A stretch of 64,000 nucleotides of DNA from Arion vulgaris. Its lineage: Eukaryota; Mollusca; Gastropoda; Stylommatophora; Arionidae. The stretch covers positions 21,727,813-21,791,812 of the forward strand of contig CM036759.1 in assembly GCA_020796225.1 (NCBI GenBank). The letters are read 5' to 3'. Of the stretch, positions 1 to 11,819 are shown piece by piece. Position numbers and translations under genes: made by a program. The notes below the pieces were generated by a model that saw only the letters and a program-made list of their open reading frames with translations, was not told the origin of the DNA and searched no databases. How positions within the stretch are numbered: position 1 is the first letter of the stretch; every line of letters starts with the position of its first letter.

Positions 1-27
1 ATCATATACGTGATGATGATGATGATG

Positions 28-235
28 GTGTTGCTTTTACCGATGGGTCTGAGAATTTTGATTTGATGTCAGGTTGGGGTTTCCTGGCTAGCTCGCATGG
101 ACGGGTTGTTGCAGAGAAAAGTGGAGCATACCGGACAATTACATGTACTTCCAGTATAAGGATGGATGTTGAGGTCGTTTCTGCTATCCTCTATTGGCTC
201 CCTGTGACTCGGTTTACTGGTACTGTTGTACTTAC
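28..235 (+). mobile_element. LINE-B fragment: RNase H N-terminal half
   Basis: Reads VAFTDGSENFD then SGWGFLASSHGRVVAEKSGA and ends near SAILYWL. TDGS carries the first RNase H catalytic Asp, and RMDVEV occupies the position of RMEVEA, where the second acidic residue (Glu) has become Asp. Coding similarity ends about 235, after which the sequence is unrelated. Confidence 0.75.
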
Positions 236-575
236 TTTACGGTACCCCCATTGCATTGCAAACGAAAGTTATTCAGAGCAAAAACAATTTGTTCATTTTT
301 TGTTTGAATCCAGTGTTTGGTATATTTTCCAGATGCCCTTAATACATGTTTACTGTCTATTTATTTTCCATATTCATTGACTGCGGTACTTCATTGTGGT
401 TTAAAATAAACCCTTAATGACTTGTTTCCTAAGTTACTACATTTGCTTTCAATAAAACCACTATTTCGCTATCAATAAACACTTACCTTCAGTAGAAAAT
501 TATTTTAGTTAATTGTTACTAACCGTTGGGACGAATTAGCGTAGTGTATAAGCGTTCGATTAAATATTAGAACAG

Positions 576-832
576 CCCGAGTGGTTAGCGGGGCCCAAAT
601 TTGGGGTGTAAAGAATAGAACCACTGTTACCTGCCACGCATGTCGTAAGAGGCGACTAAGGAGGTTTGGCTGAAATCGGATACATGTGTCCTAATCGTGT
701 AGAAGTCTTATGCGTTTAGGGGCTTACCAAACCAATGTGCAACGTATACACGTTCTTGGCAAAGATCAAACATATCACAAAGAGTTTTTAAAATTGGCCG
801 TAAAGAGCGAATGCAAAGAAGAAGAAAAAGAA
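576..832 (+). mobile_element. SINE S2
   Basis: A CCCGAGTGGTTAGCGGGGCC head (A-box-like), a core TGTCGTAAGAGGCGACTAAG, a 3' part AACGTATACACGTTCTTGGC and a (GAA)n tail. Full-length reference copy in this window. Confidence 0.85.
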
Positions 833-1856
833 ATTTTAGAACAGAAGGGAGTTGTGGGGTCAATTGCACACTTTATGCTCAACATGTGAGGATAGATATT
901 GGCCCTCCTACCTGCTGTTCACTAGGCGCTAAAAATGGGAAATGACAGCAACTTTATGCCCTGAAAACACTTCAGAACTTTAAGCAAGCTACTTACGTTG
1001 CCAGTCTTACAAAATCTTGTTTGCTTAGAATAATAAATTTACTTTGAGTAATGAATATCCTTTACTCAAGTAATACATACGTTTCCGATAATGAGCAAGT
1101 TTTGCTACAATAAAATATATACTTTCAGTAATGAACACCTTCAGATAATGTAATACATCTATTCCCAGTAATGAACACGTTTGTCTAAAGAGAAATCAAA
1201 TTGAGGACATTTCATCTATTAAAACTGTCTTCATTCCGTTTTCGTTCCTTTTAACACAGGAAGTTCATTGGGGACATGTCAAGATCTAACCAGGACCGAC
1301 TCCGGTCTCTAATTGGAGGAAAGGGGGAATAATTCCGTTCCCTGGTGAACGTCTGTGACATAATCCAGATCGTTGAAAATAGAGGCTATTGGAATTCTAA
1401 AATGTCTCTAAAATTGTAAGTTTTAACGTTTATTAAGTTCCATGCATTACCATTTTATTGTTGTCGATGGGAAATGGGACGTAACTAAGTTAGGTCTGAA
1501 ACTACACTCAGGGTTTCTGCACTTGGTTTCAATTTGTAGAGAAAACAAAGTGTTATTAGCCCTTGTCTTTAAGGGTAATTTTCGTTGAGCGATCTCTGTT
1601 GTTACTACTGATGCTGCCGATCATACGGTATGTTGACCTCCCTTGTTACGAAGATATAACAAACGCGTTATTATTTCAATGTAACAAAAACAGAATGAAG
1701 GATGAAGGACAATGATAATAACATCGAGGTAGAATAAGGTGTTAATGATGTAGATAAACAAAGAAGGAGGAGTGATTACAAAGATAATGTAATTTTTAAA
1801 AAAGAAGAAAATAGACAGATACCATGACTCTTATTACTTTTATTTACTAAAAATAC
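833..1856. other. No gene seen
   Basis: AT-rich sequence between S2 and LINE-A. From about 970 to 1185 there are loose repeats of AGTAATGAACA / AATAAATTTACTTTGAG type. Confidence 0.5.
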
Positions 1857-2066
1857 ATGAAGGGCTGGAGAAGACCATCATGGAAGGAGGCATACCGGCA
1901 AAGAGAAGACGAGGAAGACCACGGAGAAGATGGATTCAGGATGTAACTGATGGTTTGAACATGACGGCTGCAGAGGCAGGACATCTGGCCTATGAGAGAA
2001 AGAAATTCAGGAGGACTGTTGGAGTGGCAAAGTTCTGCTCAGGACAAGCTATTTGATGACGAAATA
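1857..2066 (+). mobile_element. LINE-A 3' end (RTE-like)
   Basis: Reads EGGIPAKRRRGRPRRRWIQD, then DGLNMTAAEAGHLAYERKKF and the SGQAI end, the C-terminus of the RT polyprotein; the 3' end is TTTGATGACG, matching the TGATGA tail of its relatives. 5'-truncated. Confidence 0.85.
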
Positions 2067-2139
2067 AGACAGCTGTTATTTTTGACATACCAATGCTGAC
2101 TAAGTGGTCATCAATATAACTAGCAGTTATAGCCATTAG

Positions 2140-2450
2140 TCACTTTTAGTTGTTGTTTTTATTGCATCTGTTGTATTATTTATTACAGTTGCAAGCCCCT
2201 TTCTTGTTGTTGTTATTGTATCTGTTGCATTATTTATTACAGTTGCAAGCCCCTTTCTTGTTGTTGTATCTGTTAGATTATTTAATATAGTTTCTTGCCA
2301 CTTCCTTGTTGTTGTTATTGTATCTATTGTATTTGTTATATTATTTATTACAGTTGCTAGTCACTTCCAATATGGTGTCGTATTTGTTGTTTAATACATA
2401 TGTACAATATATATTATAATACATTTGCTAGACACTTCCTATTTTCTGTT
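2140..2450. repeat. Degenerate ~70-bp tandem repeat
   Basis: Four to five units with TTGCAAGCCCCTTTCTTGTT and TATTATTTATTACAGTTGC, increasingly mutated to the right. Confidence 0.7.
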
Positions 2451-2467
2451 GTTGCACAAAACCAATT

Positions 2468-2640
2468 AAATTGGTTATTGGTTACTGTGCTGACGTCACA
2501 ACATTCCTGAGAGACCAAGAAGTGCTCAGTCTACCCCAACATATGTCGTAGGGGGTGCATACTGATGGTTCCTGTGGCTCGCTGGTTAAACAAATGTATC
2601 TACCAGCACCTCAAGCATTCAGCTTTACTTGTAGAACTAA
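2468..2640 (-). mobile_element. LINE-B 3' end
   Basis: About 170 bp matching the LINE-B 3' segment: GTATGCATACTGATGG-type region, TGCTCAGTCT, then the tail GGTTATTGGTTA in reverse. 5'-truncated; no protein of use remains. Confidence 0.7.
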
Positions 2641-2655
2641 TAATCTAATACAATT

Positions 2656-2911
2656 GTTAGTCACTTTCCAGCTGTGGTTAATCATAGTTCAATATATTAT
2701 ATAATAAGTCAATAAGAAGTTTTGAGAACTAGGAGGGAAGCGCAGAACGATGAATATAACACATAAATAGATAGTATACAACTGTTAGTCACTTTCCAGC
2801 TGCGGTTAATCATAGTTCAATATATTATCTAATAAGTCAATAAGAAGTTTTGAGAACCAAGAGGGAAGCGCAGAACCATGAATATAACACATAAATAGAT
2901 AGTAAACACGT
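2656..2911. repeat. 128-bp tandem duplication
   Basis: GTTAGTCACTTTCCAGCTG recurs exactly 128 bp later; the two units differ at only a few bases. Confidence 0.9.
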
Positions 2912-2919
2912 ATTCACTA

Positions 2920-3138
2920 TCTAGAAGACGATGGATGCTAGATGTCATTGACGATCTAGGAATGACTGCTGCTGACGCCGGTCAACTTGCACAGAACAGA
3001 AAGTTTTTCATGGGAGTCAAGTCCTGGAAGGGACAAGGTGCTTGATGATGATGATGGGATCAAAGGTGCAGTCACAATAACAACGACGCGCCAGGATTAG
3101 TGAGCTGGCAGGGACAAGCTACTTGATGATGATGATGA
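2920..3138 (+). mobile_element. LINE-A relative, 3' end twice
   Basis: Reads SRRRWMLDVIDDLGMTAADA and ends in (TGATGA)n. GGGACAAG.. CTTGATGATGATGATG appears at about 3040 and again at about 3112, so two 3' ends are stacked. Confidence 0.65.
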
Positions 3139-3685
3139 AACAAGTATTAATGTAAAAGATTACTTTTACCTGTTCTCTGACCTCTTCCTTGTTCGTTCAG
3201 TTTATACTAGAGACTTAATAAAACATAGTCTGGAAATCGTCAAGTTTGGATCAAGTCCATATTTTATATAATAACAGACAAATCACATCAGAGCAAACAT
3301 ATACTGGAAGCGTAAGGAAACATCTATTAACTGGGTATAACTAAATGCCATTCCTGACAGATTTGAATAAACAAACGACAATATAGTAGACAGTTACTAG
3401 GGATGGTAAAATTTATGTCTTTTCTGGGTTTTTTTACTGTATGGTAACTCTAAAGCAAGTATGTGTTAGCATGATTTCATATGTAGTGCTTGGTGAGTGG
3501 CCGATCAGAACAACAATGAAGACAAAATATGGGTTAGTTTGGTAAACATCATTTTGGTCATGGGATGTGCGGAGTGACAGAAACAATATTTCCATTGTCT
3601 TGACATGAACACAATATGATGAGATGGTCGTTGTGTAAAATTAAGGGCCAATGACCGGTGACATAGAGAACGGAAATATATAGAT

Positions 3686-3990
3686 ATTATAATTAAATTA
3701 CGAACGACGAACTCAGAGAAAGACTTAAGCAGATACCAGAGGATAAAAAGCAAAGGAAGATGCTGGCGATGGATAGGACAAAAATTGAGGCCGACTGGAA
3801 GCATTGCGAAACAAGACACTGTTTTGGAATCCGCATGGAAAGAGGAGATGGGGAAGGCCAAGAAATACCTAGAGAAAAAGCTGGAAACTGATTTTAAAAG
3901 GATAGGTAGGACGTGGAAAGATTTGGAAGGGATGGCAGGAGAGAGAATGGGCTGGAAGAAGTTTGTTGATGTGCTCCATTGAAAGTTGAA
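3686..3990 (+). mobile_element. LINE-E 3' end
   Basis: RT C-terminal remnant: NDELRE, RPTGSIAKQ, then DFKRIGRTWKDLEGMAGER and GWKKFVDVL. The last part is open for 65 codons, the start is frameshifted. Confidence 0.75.
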
Positions 3991-4487
3991 AGGCAAAGAA
4001 AACGAATATATATATGTTGTTATTATATGCATTATATGTATTTATATTAATGTTCGTAAATTGTTTAGAAAAAGCCGGATTATGTTTCATTTACTTGCAA
4101 CTATTCAGTTACATAATCACTAGAATGTAAAGACCTCTGACAAACATGGCTGACCTTGAGTACAGAGTGAAACCTGGAGTGTCCAAGTGGTTCAATCGAT
4201 CCATCTGATTTTTATACTGAAATATCACGCATTAAGACCATCTTTCTTCACTTCGGTCCGTTGTATCTGTTTGCTGTTTGCCAACTTGTCAATTTTAAAA
4301 TGTCCAATAATGTTAAAAATACAGAGTCAAACACCGTCTGTTTGCAAATTTGAATTTTTATTGATGATTACTTCGGAATACTTGACAAAGAACTGGATAA
4401 CTGGTAAGAGTCAACGACAGGTCAACAAGCATCGATGTAGTTGATCAGTACTTTTTGCCTCTTAATATGCACAGTGTCACATTAATT

Positions 4488-4740
4488 AAAAGGTTTAAAA
4501 GCCGAAGGATTGACTCTTCATTGCACCGGGTTTTACCCCATATGGCTGGGTCCCTCTCAGCAGAATGACACCCACCTGCCGAGAGTATTGCACAAAGCAC
4601 GAACTCCGTAGCCCCGGCAACAATCCTAGGGGTCTCTGGAAAAAACAGCACTCGTTAACAGAACGGCGCGGTCCGGATTCGAACCCACGACCTTCGACTC
4701 GCAAGGCAAAGGGCTTAACCACTCAGCCATAGAGGCCCCC
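4488..4740 (-). mobile_element. SINE S1 (tRNA-Ser/Leu-like head)
   Basis: On the reverse strand the head reads CTATGGCTGAGTGGTTAAGC (A box) and GTGGGTTCGAATCC (perfect B box), a pol III promoter. The body contains CTAGGATTGTTGCCGGGGCT, and the 3' end runs into AAACCTTTTAATT. Confidence 0.88.
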
Positions 4741-4889
4741 ATTAATTAGTAGATTCAACCACGATTTCGTAATATTTTCCATCTAATTTCAAGTAGCAAT
4801 TTTCTTCAGATTGATTTGGGAATTGATCTTAAGAAATAACGCTCTACTCGTGGTTTCATATAGCACATTACTACTATGCCTACCTGTAT

Positions 4890-5165
4890 ATCAGATGTTA
4901 TTTATAGCTGATACACACCTGTATATCAGATGTGTATCTTAAAGCTGTATACCACACCTGTATATCAGATGTGTATCTTATAGCTGTATACCACACCTGT
5001 ATATCAGATGTGTATCTTATAGCTGTATACCACACCTGTATATCAGATGTGTATCTTATAGCTGTATACCACACCTGTATATCAGATGTGTATCTTATAG
5101 CTGATACACACCTGTATATCAGATGTGTATCTTATAGCTGTATACCACACCTGTATCTTATATCT
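4890..5165. repeat. 39-bp minisatellite
   Basis: About six units containing CACCTGTATATCAGATGTGT. 39 is a multiple of 3, so a 13-residue repeat stays open in one frame; no sign that it is a gene. Confidence 0.9.
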
Positions 5166-5166
5166 T

Positions 5167-5370
5167 AGTTGGAGAAGACCATTATAGAAGGAAGTATCCC
5201 GGCAAAGAATTGAGGAAGACTACAGAGACAATGGATTCAGGATGTAACTGATGATTTGAGCATGACGGCTACAGAGACGGGGCATGCAAAGATCGGCCTA
5301 TGAGAGAGAAATTCAGAAGGACTGTTAAGTTTGCAAAGTTCTGCTCAGAATAAGCTAAGTGATGATGAGA
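5167..5370 (+). mobile_element. LINE-A 3' end
   Basis: Same C-terminal region as at 1857 (GGATTCAGGATGTAACTGAT, TCTGCTCAGAATAAGC), with a stop where the Arg-rich stretch should be. Directly follows the 39-bp minisatellite. Confidence 0.8.
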
Positions 5371-5404
5371 ATACATCATTGATAAGTTTATGATCAATCT
5401 TCTC

Positions 5405-5515
5405 TGTGTTTTGGTTGTTTGTTCGTTTTCTTTCGTAACAACCAGTTAGAAAATCTTTGTGATCTGTGTGGTTTTCGCAGAGAACGTGAGTACGTTGCGC
5501 TTCCGTTAGACCCCC
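5405..5515 (-). mobile_element. SINE S2 3' part
   Basis: Complement of the S2 3' region (GAGAACGTGAGTACGTTGCG, AATCTTTGTGATCTGTGTG); 5'-truncated. Confidence 0.65.
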
Positions 5516-5819
5516 ACTGTATGTAGAACAGACACATCCAAATATCGGCCAAACTATGCATATTATTCAACTGGACACAAACTTGTTTACACATATGACT
5601 GCAATATTTTACAAACATGAATTCCAACTTTGAAGTACCACATCTGGTAGTTATACTGCTGCATGGTAGTGGGTATTAATTGATTAAAGGCAAGCCATCA
5701 GAACTGAAATTATATCTGTGAAACAAACAAATAGTACGTTCAATTTTATATTGTGATAATTTGAACAATAAATCCTATCACACTATGTTTGCCAAACTTA
5801 CGCAACTTACGTCCATGTG

Positions 5820-6058
5820 TCGCCGGAAATCGCAAGAGGAGCAAAGAATAGTAGCACTGTCACCTACAAAGGCCGTCGTAAGAGGCGACTGAGGTAGAGG
5901 CTTATGGAAAATACCCTAGTAACTGAAAAGTATCGCCGAAATCGGATGTAGGCGCATAACTGGCACAGTGTACAATCTCTCTTAGGCTCAGATCACATAG
6001 AAATCACAAAATTGTGGTTAACTAGTGGTCGATGTGTAGCATTCGAAGAAGAAGAAGA
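5820..6058 (+). mobile_element. SINE S3
   Basis: Shares the core (CGTCGTAAGAGGCGACTGAG) with S2 but has its own 3' part: GCGCATAACTGGCACAGTGT, ACTAGTGGTCGATGTGTAGC and a (GAA)n tail. Confidence 0.8.
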
Positions 6059-6109
6059 TGATACATCATAGATATATATATATATACAATGATATTATGA
6101 TATAGAGTA

Positions 6110-6225
6110 AATTATAGCGTGGAGGTATGTGAGTGCGTAAATGATACTTGTAATATATAATACTGTAATGATATTATAATATAGAGCAAATTATAGCGTG
6201 GAGGTATGTGAGTGCGTGAATGGTT
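6110..6225. repeat. Short tandem duplication
   Basis: AAATTATAGCGTGGAGGTAT and GTGAGTGCGT appear twice about 80 bp apart. Confidence 0.75.
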
Positions 6226-6944
6226 TTTACTCGTTTATATTTGATGTTTAAGTGTACAGATGAAAATGATGGAGTGTAGGTGTTGTAGAACTAGGCTCAG
6301 TAATTGCCTCCCAGGCGACTCATGGAATGCCCGCCTGATGCAGCACGTTTCAAGCAGATGTGAACACGGGATTCTGACGTGCATTGACAGATTGTGATGA
6401 TCCGAGTGATTGATAATGCTCTAGTTACGAAGAACCGCCAACAAAGAATTACAGAAGATGTGTATGAACAGAGAAATGTAGCAGACGCAAGAAAATGGCG
6501 TAATTCCGATATCATTATCAGGTGCCGTGCCGGCTGGCGTAAGCGATCATGGATCTTAACAAATCTCTGTCTCTGGTATTTGCTATAATCCCAGAAGTTG
6601 ACTCTCTTCCGTGCCATGAAGTCAGACTGTCTTAAATTGTATCTCTCTATATTCCTCTGTCTCGTCTTCGATTTTATCGGTAGTCACCAACCACCCTCCC
6701 CCCTCTTCTCACATGTCCGAAAAAGGATGACTGCCCCTTTCTTATATTGATAATACGTTTTCTCTGTGTCTTGGCTTCATTCAACACCTCAACATTCGTC
6801 ATTCTAGAAGTCCATGGGATTCTCATTATTCTTCTATAAAATCACATCTCTATGGCGTCCAGAGAATTTTCCATGTGTCTCTTTCGATGTACTTGTCTCT
6901 TTATAGGCAATCAAGGTCTCCCTTTGCTTCAATTTTTAATGAGC

Positions 6945-7402
6945 TGTCAAGTGGATGAGCAGTCAAGTGGAAGAACAGTCAAATGGAAGAACAGTCAAGT
7001 GGAGGAGCAGTCAAGTGGAGGAGCAGTCAAGTGGAGGAGCAGTCAAGTGGAAGAACAGTCAAGTAGAAGAACAGTCAAGTGGAGGAGCAGTCAAGTGGAG
7101 GAACAGTCAAGTGGAGGAGCAGTCAAATGGAGGAGCAGTCAAGTGGAGAAGCAGTCAAGTGGAGGAGCGGTCAAGTGGAAGAACAGTCAAGTTGAAGAAC
7201 AGTCAAGTGGAAGAACAGTCAAGTAGAGTAGCAGTCAAGCGTAGGAGCAGTCAAGTGGAAGAACAGTCAAATGAAGGAGCAGTCAAGTGGAAGAACAGTC
7301 AAGTTGAGGAGCAGTCAAGTGGAAGAAGTCAAGTGGAGGAGCAGTCAAGTGAAAGAACAGTCAAGTGGAGGAACAGTCAAGTGGAGAAACAGTCAAGTTT
7401 AG
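6945..7402. repeat. 15-bp minisatellite
   Basis: About 30 units of the type AGTCAAGTGGAGGAGC. Open in two + frames (VKWKN/SSQVEEQ-type repeats) because the unit is a multiple of 3. No start context or flanking coding sequence supports a protein. Confidence 0.9.
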
Positions 7403-8164
7403 TCAAACATTAAGAATGTCACAAGTGTCATTAATTAATATTCAAATCAGATGCAATGGAATACAAGTTAGACTTAAAAATTGCAACATAAATTTTGCTT
7501 GACATGAAAATCATCAAGCGGAACGGACTATCTACTCTAGCAATGACCCATACATACTTAAGTTAGTCATGCATATCTTACCTGTCACGGATTGAATTCA
7601 TCAACATTAGTTATCAATCATGCACCGACACAATCTGCGTTGTTCAACGTTTAATTTGACACCAATGTTGTTTTCTTGCATTTTGCTTACATTTCTTATA
7701 TCTTTGCCGGAGTATTGAAACACTAAATCGCTTTGGTCTATCCTCTTTGCATGTTCAAACAAAAAATAACGAACGCGCTGAGCGCTTGTAAAGTCATTTA
7801 AGTAAGAAGGCGTGAACGCTCTGCATCAGAGCTCGTGTCAATGAGAAAATAATGAAGTTCAAGAACTCTATATATGCATCTCCAACATTAAAATGATGAT
7901 GGCAATACGTTTGAAAAGTTTCTATGTGTATTTAAAGTTCAAGTACGCACAGTAGAGTCACGGTAAATGTGCATGGGAAAGCTAATCACCAAAAAAGACA
8001 TACATAAATACACATCATTACACGGGCCACAAACATGACAGAATCTACGTTACGATTAAAATATCAGCAAGGACAACGTTAGGGAGGAAAAAAAGAATTA
8101 ATATGGGGTCGTTTGTAATAGGCAGATGAAATAATGAAATAGAGTATAGAATCTGGCATCCACT
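7403..8164. other. No gene seen
   Basis: Unique-looking AT-rich sequence between the 15-bp minisatellite and LINE-B. Confidence 0.5.
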
Positions 8165-8782
8165 ATTGGTTAATGGTTATTGGTTACTAAACTGACGTCA
8201 TTGCACTCCGGACAGACCCATAGGTGCTCAGCCTTCTCTAGCAGATATCGAAGAGTATGCATACTGATGGTTCCCGTGGCTGATTAAACACACTCGTCAC
8301 TCTGTCCCTCATCCATCCAGTTCTACTTGTACAACGGGTAACTCCAAACTGCTTAAAACGCTGCATCGATTCAACATTTATTTTAGTATCCTCATCAAAC
8401 AGGCAGTCGTGAAGAGACCGAAGAACATCCCCCTTATCCATCTACAACTCCCCAACAATCGATGATGTTGATGCAATCCTGTTTGTTCTCTCATTACCGC
8501 AAACGCCTGCATGTCCAGGACAGTAGTTCTACGTAAGCTTCTGGAGACAAGAAACTTCTGTAGACGACATCCACTCATACGAAACCTGCCCTTCTGGATC
8601 TTGTGAAGCATCGACTGAGAGTCAGATACAACAACCGCCCCAGTAAATGGGTTCCCAGAGAGCCATCGGAGTGCAGCAGTAACGGCATCAACCTCCATCC
8701 TCATACTAGAAGTAGTTGTCCTGTGTGCTTCCCTTCGCTCTGCAACAACCCTACCTCTGTATGACACGTCAGCCACAACAGT
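8165..8782 (-). mobile_element. LINE-B copy: RNase H and 3' tail
   Basis: Minus-strand coding remnants: RVVAERREAHRTTTSSMRME, SDSQSMLHKI, then, in another frame, KGDVLRSLHDCLFDEDTKIN to the end. It finishes with the AACCAATAACC tail near 8165. 5'-truncated within RNase H, with at least one frameshift. Confidence 0.85.
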
Positions 8783-9561
8783 AATATATAGATACTGTCC
8801 TTTATTGTACTACAAGTCTTAATACTCTAAATATTGCAAAATTACTTCAAATTGAAAACTGTCTAAACATTTAGAGAAATTGTGAACCTTAACTGACGTT
8901 ATCTGCAAGATATTTTTCTTCCCAATTTGACTTCAATAGATTATATACTTTAGTTATTCACACAGATAGTGTACACCTAACATTCAGATTGAGTTGAAGC
9001 AAATTGTGCTATTATAGTGCGTTTCAAAATGATTTTCCGCCGGGAAAATTTAATATCTCTGCAACCGCTTGACCGCAATTGTTGTAACTTTGCATATGAT
9101 CTAATGATCGTAATGTCCCGAGGTTGATATTTTTTACTCAATAACAAACGTATGGTTTAAAATTTTCTTTATGTAAAGTATATAAAAGTGACCATCTCCT
9201 TGGTCAACCATATAATGAGAAGTATTACCCCTTCATATTTGTGAGATGTTGCAAGTTCCACGACTTGCACGTTTTTCACGTGGTTTCCCGATTTTAATCG
9301 CTTTATCGCACTTTAAAAAAATGTATAGTGATCCTTCCGGTGTGTTTAGTTACAATTTACCGTTTGTGTTTTCAGAGCATAGGTGTATTACAAAACGTTT
9401 AGTATTCTAGATTTGTTATACAATGGGTATGAAAATCAAGTTTCTTACACTGCATACAGTGGCTGTGAAAATGTATAAATATTTTATCAGAGAATCTAAT
9501 CGTGGAAAACTGTATCGGAGTATATCAAATCCTGAACAGAGAACTATGCATGCTTTGGGCT

Positions 9562-10372
9562 TGGTTATTGGTTATTGGTTACTAAACTGACGTCATTGCA
9601 CTCCGGGCAGACCCATAGGTGCTCAGTCTCACCCAACAGATATCGAAGAGTATGCATACTGATGGTTCCTGTGGCTCGCTGATTAAACACACCTCTCACT
9701 CTGCCTCTCAGGCATCTAATTGACTTGAACAACGGGTAACTCCAAACTGCTTAAATCGCTTGATCGATTCAACATCGATTTTAGTGTCCTCATCCAACAG
9801 AGAGTCGCGAAGAGACCGAAGAATATCCCCCTTAACCATCTTCAACTCCCCAACAATCGATGCTGTTGATGCAAGCCTGTCCGCTCTCTCATTACCGTAA
9901 ACACCCGCATGCCCAGCACGTAAGCCGCTGGAGGTTAGAAACTTCTATAGACGATATCCACTCATACCGAAACCTGCCCTTCTGGATCTTGTGAAGCATC
10001 GACTGAGAGTCAGATACAATAACTGCCCCAGTAGATGAAGTCCCAGAAATCCAATGGAGGGCAGCAGTAACGGCCTCAACCTTCATCCTCATACTAGAAG
10101 TAGTTGTCCTGTATGCCCCACTTCGCTCTGCAACAACCCTACCATGCGCATTAGCCAAGAAACCCCAGCCGGATTTCTCACCACGTTGAACCGACCCATC
10201 GGTATATACAACACATCATCATCCCTTGCATTATCTTCTATCAGCTGCTTAACTGCGAGATCAGCCTTCATGTTGCCCCAATCTCTACATTCTCTTCCAA
10301 GAGTAATGATAACGTTGATGATCAGAAGAAGACAAAATCCCGACATCTTCGAGTACAAAAGATGCTATAAAA
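9562..10372 (-). mobile_element. LINE-B 3' copy (end of RT region, RNase H, 3' tail)
   Basis: Minus-strand non-LTR retrotransposon, 5'-truncated. It reads ...DLAVKQLIEDNARDDDVLY, then TDGSVQRGEKSGWGF, the RNase H core with its first Asp, followed by MKVEAV (Glu) and VSDSQSMLHKI (Asp). The 3' end carries the 7-nt tail (CAATAAC)n. Frameshifts are present. Flanking direct repeats CTTTGGGCT (9553-9561) and CTTTGGCT (10373-10380) are a likely target-site duplication inside the transposase gene. Confidence 0.85.
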
Positions 10373-10778
10373 CTTTGGCTCAGAAAGGAGAACATTCCAT
10401 TTAACGAGGGGTTTTGAAGCCTGAATTACTATCTATTGTTAAAACATCACAGAAGACCAGGGTATTCCAAACAGACAAGTTGATTCAACAGCATGGCCAT
10501 GTGTGTTTGAGACTACCACCTTATCATTCACACTTAAACCCAATTAACTCATTTGGGCCAAAGTTAAAGGACTGGTAGCAGCTGAAAATAAAACTTTCAA
10601 GCTAAGCAATATGAAAGAACTAACATATGCCGCCCTGTCGAAGATAGACAGAGATTATTGGTGTAAATGCGAAGACCATGTCTTAAAGGAGGAAAATGAC
10701 TACTGGGACAAAGATGGACTGTCGTTCGGGCAGCCAAGAATAGTCATCAATATGTTAGACTCATCGGACTCAGAATAA
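10373..10778 (+). pseudogene. Tc1/IS630-like (DDE_3) transposase C-terminus
   Basis: Reads LWLRKENIPFNEG, then TDKLIQQHGHVCLRLPPYHS and HLNPI, the catalytic-core end of a DDE_3 transposase; then, in another frame, LIWAKVKGLVAAENKTFKL continuing to a DSSDSE end at TAA 10778. The frame changes exactly where the family has the catalytic Glu after Asn-Pro-Ile, so that residue is lost. The N-terminal half lies left of LINE-B but is too eroded for me to read, apart from a short matching frame ending ...LCMLW at 9558. Confidence 0.8.
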
Positions 10779-11449
10779 GTGAGTAAACACTTTATGATTT
10801 ATATAATATGAGTTATCTCACCCTCCAAAATTCGAATTGTATATACGCCTATGCCGAAAATATGTGGTTTTTTTAAATTTACGGTAAATTATTTTCTTCC
10901 AGCACCAGATAATTACTAGGTTTGAAAAGATCAAAGGAATTCGCCGTTGCAAGAAAAGTACACTACCTGCAGCATTGAATTTTAGAAAATCGTTGGGACA
11001 TCGGAAATACAACACCACATGCAAAAATCACGTTCATCCATGCAATGAATATGGAGATATTTGAGGTCAATCGTTGACCGAACGTTTTGAAACGCACTTT
11101 AGTAATGTTCGCAGTCGATTTATTAAATAAATCTTTAGTTACATTTTGTCGAAGACTTTGGTGGGTTCACAAACTTAATCTTTCACATGTTTATGGTAAA
11201 TATACTTCGTATCTTCTCTGTTCTGTCGTTATATTACATTAGTTCAGTGTCCTTCATCTGTACATTTTTGTATTACTTTTTCTTACATTTCATGTCAGTG
11301 CTTCTACGTATAAAATATGTAGTATGTTGCCTTTTCTTCGCGATATCATTTGTTTCGTGAAATCTTAGCAATCAATAATATAGTTGATTTTTTAAAGTAA
11401 GTAAGAAAATAAGAAATAATGTTACTGTAAATGGTAACAACTAATTACC

Positions 11450-11602
11450 TCTGAAGTCGGCGAAAACCCGCCTTCATGGCGAGGGACACCAGTCAAATAG
11501 TAGAGCAGGTTTTCACGCAACAATCAGTAAGAAGCGTCATACCAGGCGTAATGACCAACGCCCGAATTCACAGCGGGCGAACGCAGAAGAAGAAGAAGGT
11601 AA
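11450..11602 (+). mobile_element. SINE-like repeat S4
   Basis: GGCGAGGGACACCAG, GGTTTTCACGCAACAATCAG, CCCGAATTCACAGCGGGCGA and a (GAA)n tail. The four copies are all on the + strand. No pol III head is visible. Confidence 0.6.
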
Positions 11603-11785
11603 CAGCTGATAATGTTTACTAAGTAACGAAGGAAGTAATATTTGTTGCAATAAACCGTAGTAATCGATAATATTGAATGTTAAGTACGGAATTGCATATT
11701 ATTATTTTAATTTTCAATTTTCGATATTGTTGTTTACCAGCTAACAAAAACTGACTACTGCCATATATAGTCACACACATGCACA

Positions 11786-11819
<34 letters not shown>

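Larger units (their letters stand above)
9015..11099 (+). mobile_element. Tc1/IS630-like DNA transposon split by a LINE
   Basis: The ends are inverted copies: TAGTGCGTTTCAAAATG at 9015 and its complement ending at 11099, each next to TA, the expected target duplication of this superfamily. Weaker similarity continues inward for about 50 bp. A transposase C-terminus is present near the right side, and LINE-B occupies 9562-10372 in the middle. Without that insert the element would be about 1.27 kb. Confidence 0.75.

Noticed and set aside
4690..4740. Functional tRNA gene (perfect A and B boxes)
   Set aside because: Part of dispersed SINE S1; the tRNA fold does not close and the same body follows in other copies.
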